NCBI GenBank assembly: GCA_947623915.1
Contig: CANQIB010000004.1
Location: forward strand, 62,001 to 126,000
DNA length: 64,000 bases
DNA from: an uncultured Ruminiclostridium sp.
GTDB taxonomy: Bacteria > Bacillota > Clostridia > Oscillospirales > Ruminococcaceae
Reading direction: 5' to 3'
Shown here: piece after piece, positions 1-9,813 of the stretch
Position numbering within the stretch: the stretch's first letter is position 1
Layout: the number at the start of each line of letters is the position of its first letter
Translations under genes and position numbers: made by a program
The notes under the pieces: model-generated
The model's input: only the letters and a program-made list of their open reading frames with translations
Told to the model about the DNA's origin: nothing
The model's database searches: none

Positions 1-10
1 AGAGGAAACC

Positions 11-3000
11 ATGAAGGAAAATTCGGTGAACACTACAATAGCAAAAAACGAGAACGACAACGTTGTTTTGCAGGATAACGGAAAAGGTGGAGATCAGATA
101 AAAGTATCGGTGATCATGCCCTCGTTGAACGTGGCGGATTATATCGACGAATGCCTTTCCAGCGTTATAAATCAGACGCTCAAGGATATCGAGATAATCT
201 GCGTTGACGCGGGATCGACCGACGGTACTGTCGGTATACTCAGAAAATATAAGAAAAAAGATCCGCGTATCACTATCATTTCGTCAAAAATAAAAAGCTA
301 CGGGTATCAGGTCAATCTGGGATTTGCCGCAGCCAAGGGCGAGTATGTTGCCATAGTCGAGACCGACGATTATATAAAAAGCGATATGTACGAGACCCTT
401 TATTCTATAGCAAAGGAAAAAGACCTGGATTACATAAAGGCTAATTTTGCCCGATTTAAAGGTCCCTCAAGGGCGAGAACGTTTAATCACGCTAAAATAG
501 TCGACGCTTCTTTCTATGACCGTGTGATATATGCAGGCGACGAACAGGCGGTATTCAATACCTCGGTATATCCGTGGGCGGGAATATACAGAAGAAGCAT
601 GATAGTTGACAATAATATCCGTCTTAACGAAACTCCCGGCGCGTCGTATCAGGACAACGGGCTTGTTTTTCAGATATACGCCTACGGTAAGCGCGGATAT
701 TTTGTGGATAAGGAGTTTTATTATCTCAGACGCGAGGATCAGGATGCGTCTTTTTATGCTCCCCATAAGGTAGATGAAATATTCAAAGAGTTCGATTTTA
801 TCGAAGAGTTTCTTGTTAAAAGCGGGTACTATTCTGTTTTTGCACCGAGATTCTGGAAGCTTAAATACGGTACTTTTTGCTGGCGTGCCAATATGCTGGC
901 TGATGAGCATAAGCTGGAATTTATGCAGAGATTTGCAGATGATTTCAGAAAAGGCGAGCAGGAAGGAAGATTAGTAACCAAGTTTTTTGATAAAAACGAG
1001 AAAGCGTATCTATACAGTATAATGGCTTGCCCGGACATGGTATGCTGGAAGAAATATTACACACCCGAATCCGTATGGCCGAAACTGGCTGTAAGCAAGG
1101 AGAAAATCGAGCTTGGTGAGGAAAGGACTTCAATAGCCGGAAAAAAAGTTCTGATTTTAACTCATGAATTTACATTTTCAGGCGCTCCGCTTTCTGCATT
1201 GGCACAATGCAAGGTACTTAGTGATGCAGGCGCTTATGTAGAGGTGTGGTCTCTTAGAGACGGAGAACTTCGCAAAAACTATGAAGATGAGGGTATTAAG
1301 ACAAGGATTGTTTACGCCTCTGATTATGAGCGCACATATCATCAGGATCTTATTATGCAGTTTGATGTGGCGATCATGAATACGGTACTTGCCTCTGCTG
1401 CGGCAAAAGTATGCGTGAATATGATACCCACTATACTTTATATAAGATCAGACGGAGAACTTATCGCGCATTTCTTTAAATACGCGAGAGCTTTTAAAGA
1501 TGATTATGAGAAATATTATGCGCTTAAAAACGCAGAATATGTTGTTGCCGTAAGTGAATTTTGCGGCGATTGGGTGCGTGAAAACCTTAATCCTAATGTT
1601 ACTGTTATCAATAATTTCCTTGAGGATAAGTTCGAGGAGTTCGGCAGTCGTGTAAAACCGATAAGCAATACCGATACCGTTAAATTCCTGGCATTGGGGA
1701 CTATCGAAAAGAGAAAGGGCTATGACATTTATTTGGACGCCTATTGCTCTTTGCCGGAAAATTACAGAAAAAAATGTGAGGTACATTTTGCAGGCAGACA
1801 GCTTTTTGGGAGTGAAGAATTATATAAAAATATAACCGAAAGAGCAAGCAAGACACCGGGTTGTGTATTTCACGGCGAAATTCTTGACAGAGATAAACTG
1901 TATGAGCTTATATTGGATTGCGATGTTATAGTGGTACCGTCTAGAAGCGAATCGTTCTCCAGAGTAGCTATTGAGGGAATGATGCTTGGGAAGCCGGTCA
2001 TTCTTACTGAAGATGTAGGCGCAAAATTTTTGATAGAGAACGGCAAAAACGGCTGGATAGTAAAAACAGCCGATGTACAGTCTCTTGCCGAGGCGTTTAA
2101 GTCGGCAGCGGATAATGCCGAAAATCTCAATCAAATGGGAACAGCGGCAAGAAAGGCTTATTTGGAAAACTGTACGGTAGAAGTATATACCAAAAATTTC
2201 ATTGAATATATGGAAAGGGTGCTTTATAACAGCGAGAAAACTAATTATAAGGCAAGAAAAGTCGCAAAATTATATTCGTTTGATGTGTTTGATACGCTTG
2301 TGACCAGAACGGTAGCTACGCCGACCGGACTGTTTTTGATAGTGCAGCAAAAGTTGAGTTTGGATAATAGCTGGAACGATCTGCCCGAACATTTCAGGCA
2401 AAATTTTTACGAGCTTCGTATTAACGCCGAACGCTTGGCACGTCACGTCGGCAGGGGTGGATATTTTGAAAAATTCAATCCGAATTATTCTGTAAGTGAA
2501 GATATAACTTTTGATGAAATATATAATGTATTTACTTTTTCGGGATTGCTTACGGAGGAACAGGCTGAACGCGTTAAGGAGCTTGAGATCCAAACGGAGA
2601 TCGAAAATATGGTTGCCATACCAAGAAATATCGAGATGGCAAAGGATCTGATGAAAAACGGTGTTCGTGTAATTGCGCTTTCGGATATGTATCACAGCAG
2701 TAAGGTTATAAAACAGATGCTGAAAGCGGTAGATCCCGAACTGGAAAATATGCCCGTTTATGTTTCGTCGGAGATGTGTAAAACCAAAAGAAGCGGAAAC
2801 GCCTTTAGAGCTGTTGCTGAAGCGGAAGGAGTGGATTTCAGAGAATGGCATCATATCGGCGACGCCAAAGTAAACGACTTTGAGGTCCCCAAACAGCTCG
2901 GAATAGAAAGCTCGCTTTACCGTATATCCTGGGCAAGCGGAATTGAATCAAATTTACTCGGTTCAGGCTCAAACGATATTCAGCTGCAAAAGCTCATTAC

Positions 3001-4657
3001 ATTATCTAAAAAAGCCAGATTACTTGGAAATCTGTATGATAAAGCGGCAATAGGCGCAAGTTTGGGTATGTATTTACTAATACCTTATATTGAATTTTTA
3101 GTAAAAACATGCGAGCTGCGCAAAATAAAACGCTTATATTTCATAGCCCGTGACGGATACGTCCTGAAGCTCATGGCGGATCGCTTTATTGAAAAAAGAC
3201 ATTTGGACATAACCACAAAATATGTATACGGTTCAAGAAACGCATGGCGTGTATTTTATGAAAATGCGTCCGACATTGATATTATATCATACTTGGGGGC
3301 GTCTAATTATAATTTTATAAACAATCTTAAAGAGCTTGCCGATGCTTTCTTGATCACCGTTCCTGAGCTTTGTGCATATCTTCCCGATGATTATAAGAAT
3401 ATCGAGGTTATAGATTCCGCTTTATTATATAAAATCGGGATCGAGTTGAATAACAACATAGAGTTCAAGAAGCTGATATCAAAGGCTCACAGTAATAAGC
3501 GCGAAATGCTGATCGGTTATTTAAAGCAGGAGGTCGATTTATCCGACGACGATTATGCCTTTGTAGACCTTGATTGCACAGGCTACACAAACGATTGTAT
3601 GTCAAAGGTGTTGTATGATTCACTTGATAAAAAGTCACCCGTAAAAACGATATTCTACTGGGTTACCAATACCGAGTTGACAGATCCAACACATGAGTTT
3701 ATATCGTTTTTCCCGTCCAAGCTCCCCAAAGGAAGCATAATCGAATGCCTGTGCCGTGCGCCTCATTCTCAGGTTTCCGGATATGAAAAAGCAGACGGCA
3801 GGATAGAGCCTGTATTTGACGATAACAACGAAGGCGAAGTGCTGATGAGCGAAGGCTACGGAGAATATATTCAGGGTGTAATGCAGGCGGTAGACCAATA
3901 CCTTGCCGACCCGATAGATATCTCTTTGGTTTTGGTCGAAAAGGCTTTCGATTATATTACCAACAAGCCGGATAAAGACACGCTGGAATTCTTAGGTGAT
4001 GTTATATTTGAAGCGAGCGGAAGATCAAACGAGATAAAGCGTTTTGCTCCCGCGCTCACATATGACGATATATTTAACGTTTATTTCAAACGGCATATTG
4101 CAAAAGAGCCTGTAGAGAAATATTTTGCCGTATCTTATTTTGATTATTCGCTTTTACGCTGCACTCAGGCGGATAAGAATCTGATAGAGTATTACAACAG
4201 ACTGGTTACCGAATACACCAAGAGCAGAAAGCTGTACAGCCTTACCGAGGACGATCTTATCGATATCCAGATAAAGGCGGAAAATACCGTCCTTAACCTT
4301 AACCGTCCCGAACTTGTCGGCCGTGTTAGGAAAAAACCGGCACCGCCTGCGCCTAAGCCTGCACCTAAACCTGCGCCCAAGCCCGCACCTAATCCTGCGC
4401 CCAAGCCCGCATCTAATCCTCCCGCAAAGCCGAATTCGGGAGTTACGGACCAGACTCTTAAAATAATTAACGAGTTAAAGCTCAACAGGATAGACAAACT
4501 CGAAAATGATTTAAATAAGCTCAAAGCGGAAGTACATCAAAACGAGGATCTCAGGATGCAGATCGTTCTTATCCGAGCGTCTTTCTCTTATAAAGTAGGG
4601 CGTTTCATAACTTGGCTGCCTCGGAAGATTAGAGGGCTGTTCAGAAAAAATAAGTAA
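11..4657 (+). CDS. Multi-domain glycosyltransferase (GT2 + GT4 + HAD-like)
   Basis: Very large (1548 residues) sugar transferase probably building a surface polysaccharide at the inner face of the membrane. Residues about 31-250 form a GT2 GT-A domain (VSVIMPSLN start, DAGSTDGT, ETDDY metal-binding region). Residues about 377-740 resemble a GT4 GT-B transferase (LTHEFTFSGAPLSAL; EKRKGYD; PSRSESFSRVAIEGM near the donor site). Residues about 754-970 look like a HAD-type fold (FDVFDTLVTR, ALSDMYHS, HIGDAKVND), followed by about 450 residues often found with it (RLYFIARDGYVLK). A Pro/Ala/Lys linker (about 1441-1475), a short coiled coil and a basic amphipathic tail (SFSYKVGRFITWLPRKIRG) end the protein and could tether it to the membrane. 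AGAGGAAAC precedes the ATG. First gene of the window; its operon may begin upstream. Substrates cannot be read from sequence. Confidence 0.85.
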   Translation: MKENSVNTTIAKNENDNVVLQDNGKGGDQIKVSVIMPSLNVADYIDECLSSVINQTLKDIEIICVDAGSTDGTVGILRKYKKKDPRITIISSKIKSYGYQVNLGFAAAKGEYVAIVETDDYIKSDMYETLYSIAKEKDLDYIKANFARFKGPSRARTFNHAKIVDASFYDRVIYAGDEQAVFNTSVYPWAGIYRRSMIVDNNIRLNETPGASYQDNGLVFQIYAYGKRGYFVDKEFYYLRREDQDASFYAPHKVDEIFKEFDFIEEFLVKSGYYSVFAPRFWKLKYGTFCWRANMLADEHKLEFMQRFADDFRKGEQEGRLVTKFFDKNEKAYLYSIMACPDMVCWKKYYTPESVWPKLAVSKEKIELGEERTSIAGKKVLILTHEFTFSGAPLSALAQCKVLSDAGAYVEVWSLRDGELRKNYEDEGIKTRIVYASDYERTYHQDLIMQFDVAIMNTVLASAAAKVCVNMIPTILYIRSDGELIAHFFKYARAFKDDYEKYYALKNAEYVVAVSEFCGDWVRENLNPNVTVINNFLEDKFEEFGSRVKPISNTDTVKFLALGTIEKRKGYDIYLDAYCSLPENYRKKCEVHFAGRQLFGSEELYKNITERASKTPGCVFHGEILDRDKLYELILDCDVIVVPSRSESFSRVAIEGMMLGKPVILTEDVGAKFLIENGKNGWIVKTADVQSLAEAFKSAADNAENLNQMGTAARKAYLENCTVEVYTKNFIEYMERVLYNSEKTNYKARKVAKLYSFDVFDTLVTRTVATPTGLFLIVQQKLSLDNSWNDLPEHFRQNFYELRINAERLARHVGRGGYFEKFNPNYSVSEDITFDEIYNVFTFSGLLTEEQAERVKELEIQTEIENMVAIPRNIEMAKDLMKNGVRVIALSDMYHSSKVIKQMLKAVDPELENMPVYVSSEMCKTKRSGNAFRAVAEAEGVDFREWHHIGDAKVNDFEVPKQLGIESSLYRISWASGIESNLLGSGSNDIQLQKLITLSKKARLLGNLYDKAAIGASLGMYLLIPYIEFLVKTCELRKIKRLYFIARDGYVLKLMADRFIEKRHLDITTKYVYGSRNAWRVFYENASDIDIISYLGASNYNFINNLKELADAFLITVPELCAYLPDDYKNIEVIDSALLYKIGIELNNNIEFKKLISKAHSNKREMLIGYLKQEVDLSDDDYAFVDLDCTGYTNDCMSKVLYDSLDKKSPVKTIFYWVTNTELTDPTHEFISFFPSKLPKGSIIECLCRAPHSQVSGYEKADGRIEPVFDDNNEGEVLMSEGYGEYIQGVMQAVDQYLADPIDISLVLVEKAFDYITNKPDKDTLEFLGDVIFEASGRSNEIKRFAPALTYDDIFNVYFKRHIAKEPVEKYFAVSYFDYSLLRCTQADKNLIEYYNRLVTEYTKSRKLYSLTEDDLIDIQIKAENTVLNLNRPELVGRVRKKPAPPAPKPAPKPAPKPAPNPAPKPASNPPAKPNSGVTDQTLKIINELKLNRIDKLENDLNKLKAEVHQNEDLRMQIVLIRASFSYKVGRFITWLPRKIRGLFRKNK

Positions 4658-4677
4658 AAATCAAGGAGATAGTTGCA

Positions 4678-5670
4678 ATGGAAAGCATGAAAAAGGTATT
4701 TCCGTATCTTCCCGATAAGATTGTACCTATTATTCTGGATACGGATATGGACGCTGATGTGGATGACACAGGCGCATTGGCTGTTCTGTGTTCTTATGCA
4801 CAGGAGGGACGCGCTAAAATATTGGCGACCGTAGGCTCCTGCAACAGCGGCTGCGCCGTAAAATGTATCGGCGGAATAAATGCGTATTACGGTTTTCCAA
4901 ACGTCCCCGTGGGGATATCTCCCCATTGTCCGAGCAGCGGACAATCCCTTTATCAAAGCATTATCGCTGAGAAATACGGAAAAGACTATCCCGACGATAA
5001 ATCGGCAAGGTCGGCGTTGGAGGTATACCGTGAGGTGTTGTCATCCGCGGAGGATAACAGCGTTGTCATCACCGTAATAGGAGCGTTGAATAATCTTCAT
5101 GACCTACTTAAATCGGAAAGCGATAAATACAGTCCGCTGAACGGTATAGAGCTGGTAAAGCAAAAGGTAAAGCTCTGTATCATAATGGGTGGGAGATTCC
5201 CCGAATCTTCTCCGAACGGAGAGTATAATATATGTTTGGACGTTGACGCCGCATATTACGTTGTACATAACTGTCCGGTATCAATTTTATGGAGCGGTCA
5301 CGAGATCGGAGCGGAAATATTCACAGGGAATATGCGCAATGATATGGAACCCGACGATCCGGTAAGATTGGCATACGACCTTTACGGAAAGGATACTACC
5401 GGCACGTATGCACGCCAAAGTTGGGATCTGACGACAATACTGTTTGCAGTAGAGGGAGCAGGCGATTATTGGGATATACAAACGGGCTCTGTAGAGATCA
5501 ATACCTCCCGACACATTTTGAGCGCCGATTGCGAGCCTGCTTATAATAAATGGATACAGGGAGAAGGCAAAGATGCAAGACTGGTTCCCAAAATGGCTCC
5601 GCAGGAAATTGCCGATATTCTTAATAAGAGAATGATAATGGCAAAAAGGAAAACAAATATGTTTTTATAA
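4678..5670 (+). CDS. Inosine/uridine-preferring nucleoside hydrolase family protein
   Basis: Member of the calcium-dependent nucleoside hydrolase family, which cleaves the N-glycosidic bond of ribonucleosides. The diagnostic aspartate cluster is at residues 21-34 ([14 protein letters not shown]), and the family core continues through the [11 protein letters not shown] stretch and a late WSGHEIG segment. At 330 residues it has the normal length, with no signal peptide. AAGGAG lies nine bases before the ATG, 20 bp after the large glycosyltransferase, so the two are probably cotranscribed. A nucleoside hydrolase inside a glycan locus is unexpected; homologues act on diverse ribosides, so the substrate is unknown. 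Confidence 0.82.
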   Translation: MESMKKVFPYLPDKIVPIILDTDMDADVDDTGALAVLCSYAQEGRAKILATVGSCNSGCAVKCIGGINAYYGFPNVPVGISPHCPSSGQSLYQSIIAEKYGKDYPDDKSARSALEVYREVLSSAEDNSVVITVIGALNNLHDLLKSESDKYSPLNGIELVKQKVKLCIIMGGRFPESSPNGEYNICLDVDAAYYVVHNCPVSILWSGHEIGAEIFTGNMRNDMEPDDPVRLAYDLYGKDTTGTYARQSWDLTTILFAVEGAGDYWDIQTGSVEINTSRHILSADCEPAYNKWIQGEGKDARLVPKMAPQEIADILNKRMIMAKRKTNMFL

Positions 5671-5807
5671 TCAGACATTTTGTTTTAAAACATCATATCC
5701 GCACGGATCGGTTCAGAGCAAACTGCCTGAAATGCGTTCTCTGGCGGCAAACTGCTGAAAATACAGCAGAATATAGATATATATTAGTTATCTACAGGAG
5801 GGAAACA

Positions 5808-7010
5808 ATGTCTGTAATTACAGTGACCGGCACGGGATATGTCGGGCTTTCAAACGCCGTGATACTGGCACAGCATAATAAAGTTTTTGCCGTGGATATA
5901 ATTCCCGAAAAGGTGGAGCTGCTTAACGCAAGGAGATCTCCGATAGCCGACGCGGAGCTTGAAGATTATCTTGCTCATAAACCGCTTGACCTTACGGCAA
6001 CGCTCGAATACGAAACGGCATATAAGCAGTCCGATTTTGTGGTGATATCTACTCCCACAAACTATGACGAGGAGCAAAATTATTTTGATACGTCATCGGT
6101 GGAATCGGTGATAGAGCAGGTGCTTGCAATAAATCCCAAAGCTGTCATGATAGTGAAATCCACTGTGCCTGTGGGGTTTACCGCCGAAATGCAAAATAAA
6201 TACAACACCGACCGCATTATATTCAGTCCCGAATTTTTGAGGGAGGGACGGGCGTTATACGATAATCTGTACCCCTCAAGAATAATAATAGGCTGTGCTT
6301 CCCAAAGCGGGGAAGTGGCAAGCGCCGCGCATGAATTTGCGGAGCTTTTGCAGCAGGGCGCGATAAAAGAGGATATACCGACTCTTTTCTTAAATCCTAC
6401 CGAGGCGGAAGCGGTCAAGCTGTTTGCAAATACATATCTTGCGCTTCGTGTAAGCTATTTTAACGAGCTTGACACATATGCCGAGCTTAACGGGCTGAAC
6501 GCAAGACAGATAATAGAGGGTGTATGCCTTGACCCTCGCATAGGTGGGCATTATAACAACCCTTCGTTCGGTTACGGCGGATATTGCCTGCCGAAAGATA
6601 CCAAACAGCTTTTGGCTAATTACAAGGACGTGCCGCAAAACATAATTGAGGCAATAGTTAAAGCAAACCACACCCGCAAGAGTATCGTAGCCAAGAGGAT
6701 ACTTGAAAAGGGCGGTTATCCCGAAAAACAGGTGACGGTGGGAATATACCGGCTGATAATGAAAGCAAACTCCGATAATTTCCGCCAGAGCGCCATTCAA
6801 GGAGTTATGCAGCGCCTTAAAGACAAAGGCGCGACTGTGATAATATACGAGCCCACGCTGAAAGCAGATACCTTTAACGGCTACAAGGTCGTAGATGACT
6901 TTGATGAGTTTGTAAAATTGTCTGATGTAATAGCGGCGAACAGAATGACCGAACAACTGAGGACCGTAAAAGATAAAGTTTATACCAGAGATATTTTTGA
7001 ATGTAATTAA
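5808..7010 (+). CDS. ugd: UDP-glucose 6-dehydrogenase
   Basis: Oxidises UDP-glucose to UDP-glucuronate with two NAD+, supplying an acidic sugar donor for polysaccharide synthesis. The N-terminal Rossmann motif is [11 protein letters not shown], followed by the acidic adenosine-binding residue in VFAVDI. The catalytic cysteine is Cys260 in [10 protein letters not shown], and the substrate-loop motif [10 protein letters not shown] is intact. Length (400) is typical of the short UDP-glucose/GDP-mannose dehydrogenase family. AGGAGGG stands just upstream of the ATG. The preceding 137 bp has a small CTGCTG...CAGCAG hairpin but no promoter I could call. UDP-N-acetylmannosamine or GDP-mannose dehydrogenase activity is less likely. 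Confidence 0.92.
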   Translation: MSVITVTGTGYVGLSNAVILAQHNKVFAVDIIPEKVELLNARRSPIADAELEDYLAHKPLDLTATLEYETAYKQSDFVVISTPTNYDEEQNYFDTSSVESVIEQVLAINPKAVMIVKSTVPVGFTAEMQNKYNTDRIIFSPEFLREGRALYDNLYPSRIIIGCASQSGEVASAAHEFAELLQQGAIKEDIPTLFLNPTEAEAVKLFANTYLALRVSYFNELDTYAELNGLNARQIIEGVCLDPRIGGHYNNPSFGYGGYCLPKDTKQLLANYKDVPQNIIEAIVKANHTRKSIVAKRILEKGGYPEKQVTVGIYRLIMKANSDNFRQSAIQGVMQRLKDKGATVIIYEPTLKADTFNGYKVVDDFDEFVKLSDVIAANRMTEQLRTVKDKVYTRDIFECN

Positions 7011-7046
7011 CATAATATTATTGCGGGTTCAGAGAGGAGAAAACAA

Positions 7047-9707
7047 ATGCAGTATATCAAAAGCAGGATTCAAGTTATAGGAAGTTATCTTGAGCATGTA
7101 ATAAAAGTATTGGATAGTATGGGCATATTTACCGAAAATATGATAAATAACTGTAATCCATTGGCAATGACCGGTACATTTGATAAGGCATACCAGAAAT
7201 ATTCCGATATGCCGGAATTAAAGCCTCATGAACTGCTTAATATAAGAAAAAATTTAGATAAAGTGTTGTCGCATGACCCGAAAAATTTCACCGATAATTA
7301 CAATGTTCAACCATACGGCAAGGAAACTCGATCATGCAATACATCTGATTACTTGGTATATATGAATTCCTGCATAACATACCCCGTTCTTGAAAAAACT
7401 GATATGGTATATTCCGAATACACAACGGCTGAAATCATAAATGCAATAAAAAACAGCGAGGGCGGTTTCACAAGAAGAAAATTCCCTTTTTCGGGTTCAT
7501 TTAATTGGAAATACTATTACGATAGGTTTATTGACGTCGTCTTGAATGAGTACGACCCGAATCATATTATTTTTATCCGCTCAAACTGCTCGCGGTTTTA
7601 TATGGATGAACATAATATCAAAGCATTTGACAATTTACCCGAACGATTTGTCGGAATGCTTGAAGAAATGGATAATTATTTTATTGAAAAGACACACTGC
7701 CTTGTTGTTGATGAACACTTCAATAATATTCCTCCGAGATGTGTCGCTTGTCTTTTTCCATATATTCAAATGGAGAGTAGATCGGCAACAGCGATAGCCG
7801 ACGCAATCTATGAAATTATTGTTAATAAAAGCGTTGACAAATATAAATCGCATTTTTACGGATATACAAGTGATTTTTCCAAGGCTTTGCATTCAAGACT
7901 GTCAAAAGATGTAGTCTCCCAAAATGAGGAGCATTTGAAATATATTGACGATAATATGCTCACCATTGATAAGCTGAGCAAAATTCAGTCCGGCACTTGT
8001 GAATTTTTTGATAATATCATAAAGCTCAAACAGTTCCTTGATATTGAAAACAGATACCGTCTTGCAGAATATGCAGTTGATGTGCAAAATAAAAAAATTG
8101 CTGCCGATATTGAATTGATCGAACTGTACACTCGTTACTTTAAATTGGATCTGAACGATATTGTGGCGGTATATTTGCTGTGCAATGAATGTGAAAACGC
8201 AGTTGAATATCAAAAAATAATTTCAAATATTTTAAACAACAGCGATTGCATTTCCGTGAATTCCGCAAGGAAATTTAAAGAGAAAAATATAGCCTTTCTT
8301 AAAGAGTATCCGTATATATCTATTAAAGAATTTACTGAAGATGACGGAGATGTGTATGTGCCTTTAGAAAATAACTGCTATATTGTACTGAATTCGAATT
8401 CCGAAACACCGATAAGAAAATTTGAATTTAATGTGTGTGAAGAGTTTGATTACAATAAAGTGATCTCCGACGGTTATATCTGTTCGATAGAGAGTGCCGA
8501 CGCTTTGACGTACAGCTTTGATTATTATATTGAAAAAGCAAGAAAAGGCGACGCTGACAAGCCTACTTTTCTCGTATTCAAATCTGAGCATGAATTTTTT
8601 GACAGCCTAAATTATGTTGATTATTCTTCGCTACTTGAAAACGAAAGATTTGTGTTTAAAATTGATGATGTTGTACCCTCGTTTGATGATTATGTTCCGA
8701 TTGCAAATTTTACGGATTTCATAGATCCTAATACAGTATATGTACGAGTGGGGGAAGGACTTGGCGACCAGATTGGTAGATATGTTTTGGGAAAAATTTA
8801 TCAAGAAATATCTGGCAAAAAGGTATTATATGATGTCTGCGGCTGCACTTTTAACGGTATGGAGGTTTCCAAATTTGCAAAACTAAAAATGGATTTAGTA
8901 AATGAAAGACTTTCTCCGCATTTAAGCGGCGGAAGATTTATAGATAATATCGGATTAAAAGTATCTCCGGATTTTGTTTTTGTAACACACAATGTTAGGA
9001 TACACGACAAAGCTGTTACGATAATTATGCGGCAACATGTGGATCAGCTCTTTAATTTAAATATACCTTATTTATATATTGACTGTATGTACCATTGTGA
9101 AACATTAGTAAAAAGATTTAATTTTAATATTAGAGATTATATTGTTTTTCCGCCGCTTGAAAGAGAGGAGCATATTCGTTTAAAAGATGAAATGCTTGCT
9201 TGTGATGCAGTTGTAATTCATGTCAGACGAGGCGATTATGTTGATTTCTATCAGAAAAGAGATAAATTATATTTTAATTACGACCGATATATTGAAGCAA
9301 TAAAAAAATTGTTGGCAATACCCGATTATCCGAATAAAAAGTATTTTGTGTTTTCGGACGATATAAAGTGGTGTCGAGAGAATATTTCTATGGTGGGACT
9401 TGATTTGGTCGGAGATGCAGAAATAAGATTTATTGAGGGAAATAAATATGACGAAAGCTTTCGTGATATACAATTAATGTCATATGGCAAAATTATGATC
9501 GGCGGCAATTCCGGGTTTTTTAATTTTGCCGCATTATATAGTGATAGATGTGAAATATATCTTGGGGCAAAAGATTTTATGCGTTCTTTCATGGGAAATA
9601 AATATGATGTCGGTAGCTTTAAAGAAAAGCTTCTTATTGACGTCAATGAGAAAAACGCTAAAGAAAAATTAAAGGCTGATGCAAAAAATACGCCTTTCAT
9701 TCCCTGA
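7047..9707 (+). CDS. Two-part protein: unknown N-terminal module + GT11 fucosyltransferase-like domain
   Basis: An 886-residue protein. Residues about 560-865 look like glycosyltransferase family 11 (alpha-1,2-fucosyltransferase type): GEGLGDQIGRYVLG start, the hallmark HVRRGDY at 725-731, FSDDIKWCREN, and a late block with GNSGFFNFAALYSD, which corresponds to the usual NSTFSWWAA. The first about 540 residues are not firmly recognised. They contain IQVIGSYL near the start and a later IIFIRSNCSRFYMD segment that recalls SGNH/DUF6270-type proteins, but this is weak. GDP-fucose made by gmd/fcl downstream would be the natural donor. The base composition is clearly AT-richer than the flanking ugd, suggesting transfer. 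Codons 40 to about 537 are almost identical in DNA to the next gene. AGAGGAG precedes the ATG. Confidence 0.8.
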   Translation: MQYIKSRIQVIGSYLEHVIKVLDSMGIFTENMINNCNPLAMTGTFDKAYQKYSDMPELKPHELLNIRKNLDKVLSHDPKNFTDNYNVQPYGKETRSCNTSDYLVYMNSCITYPVLEKTDMVYSEYTTAEIINAIKNSEGGFTRRKFPFSGSFNWKYYYDRFIDVVLNEYDPNHIIFIRSNCSRFYMDEHNIKAFDNLPERFVGMLEEMDNYFIEKTHCLVVDEHFNNIPPRCVACLFPYIQMESRSATAIADAIYEIIVNKSVDKYKSHFYGYTSDFSKALHSRLSKDVVSQNEEHLKYIDDNMLTIDKLSKIQSGTCEFFDNIIKLKQFLDIENRYRLAEYAVDVQNKKIAADIELIELYTRYFKLDLNDIVAVYLLCNECENAVEYQKIISNILNNSDCISVNSARKFKEKNIAFLKEYPYISIKEFTEDDGDVYVPLENNCYIVLNSNSETPIRKFEFNVCEEFDYNKVISDGYICSIESADALTYSFDYYIEKARKGDADKPTFLVFKSEHEFFDSLNYVDYSSLLENERFVFKIDDVVPSFDDYVPIANFTDFIDPNTVYVRVGEGLGDQIGRYVLGKIYQEISGKKVLYDVCGCTFNGMEVSKFAKLKMDLVNERLSPHLSGGRFIDNIGLKVSPDFVFVTHNVRIHDKAVTIIMRQHVDQLFNLNIPYLYIDCMYHCETLVKRFNFNIRDYIVFPPLEREEHIRLKDEMLACDAVVIHVRRGDYVDFYQKRDKLYFNYDRYIEAIKKLLAIPDYPNKKYFVFSDDIKWCRENISMVGLDLVGDAEIRFIEGNKYDESFRDIQLMSYGKIMIGGNSGFFNFAALYSDRCEIYLGAKDFMRSFMGNKYDVGSFKEKLLIDVNEKNAKEKLKADAKNTPFIP
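7164..8658 (+). repeat. Long direct repeat, copy 1 (N-terminal module)
   Basis: About 1495 bp nearly identical to 9931-11425 at a constant offset of 2767 bp. I saw only three base differences: two in one codon at 7195-7196 (Gln versus Arg) and one at 8625 (Ser versus Pro). Identity begins and ends abruptly inside the two genes. The first 39 codons and the C-terminal domains are only related, not identical. Confidence 0.93.
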
Positions 9708-9813
9708 CGTATGAATTTCTCATAGAGATTTGTTCATTTTAGTACTATTGAAGGACAGGAATAAATGGCAAGATTTGTTGCTCAGGTAATGAATTGAGTA
9801 TAGGAGGATATGA

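Noticed and set aside
4331..4435. Proline-codon repeat in the first gene
   Set aside because: Explained as a Pro/Ala/Lys linker between domains.
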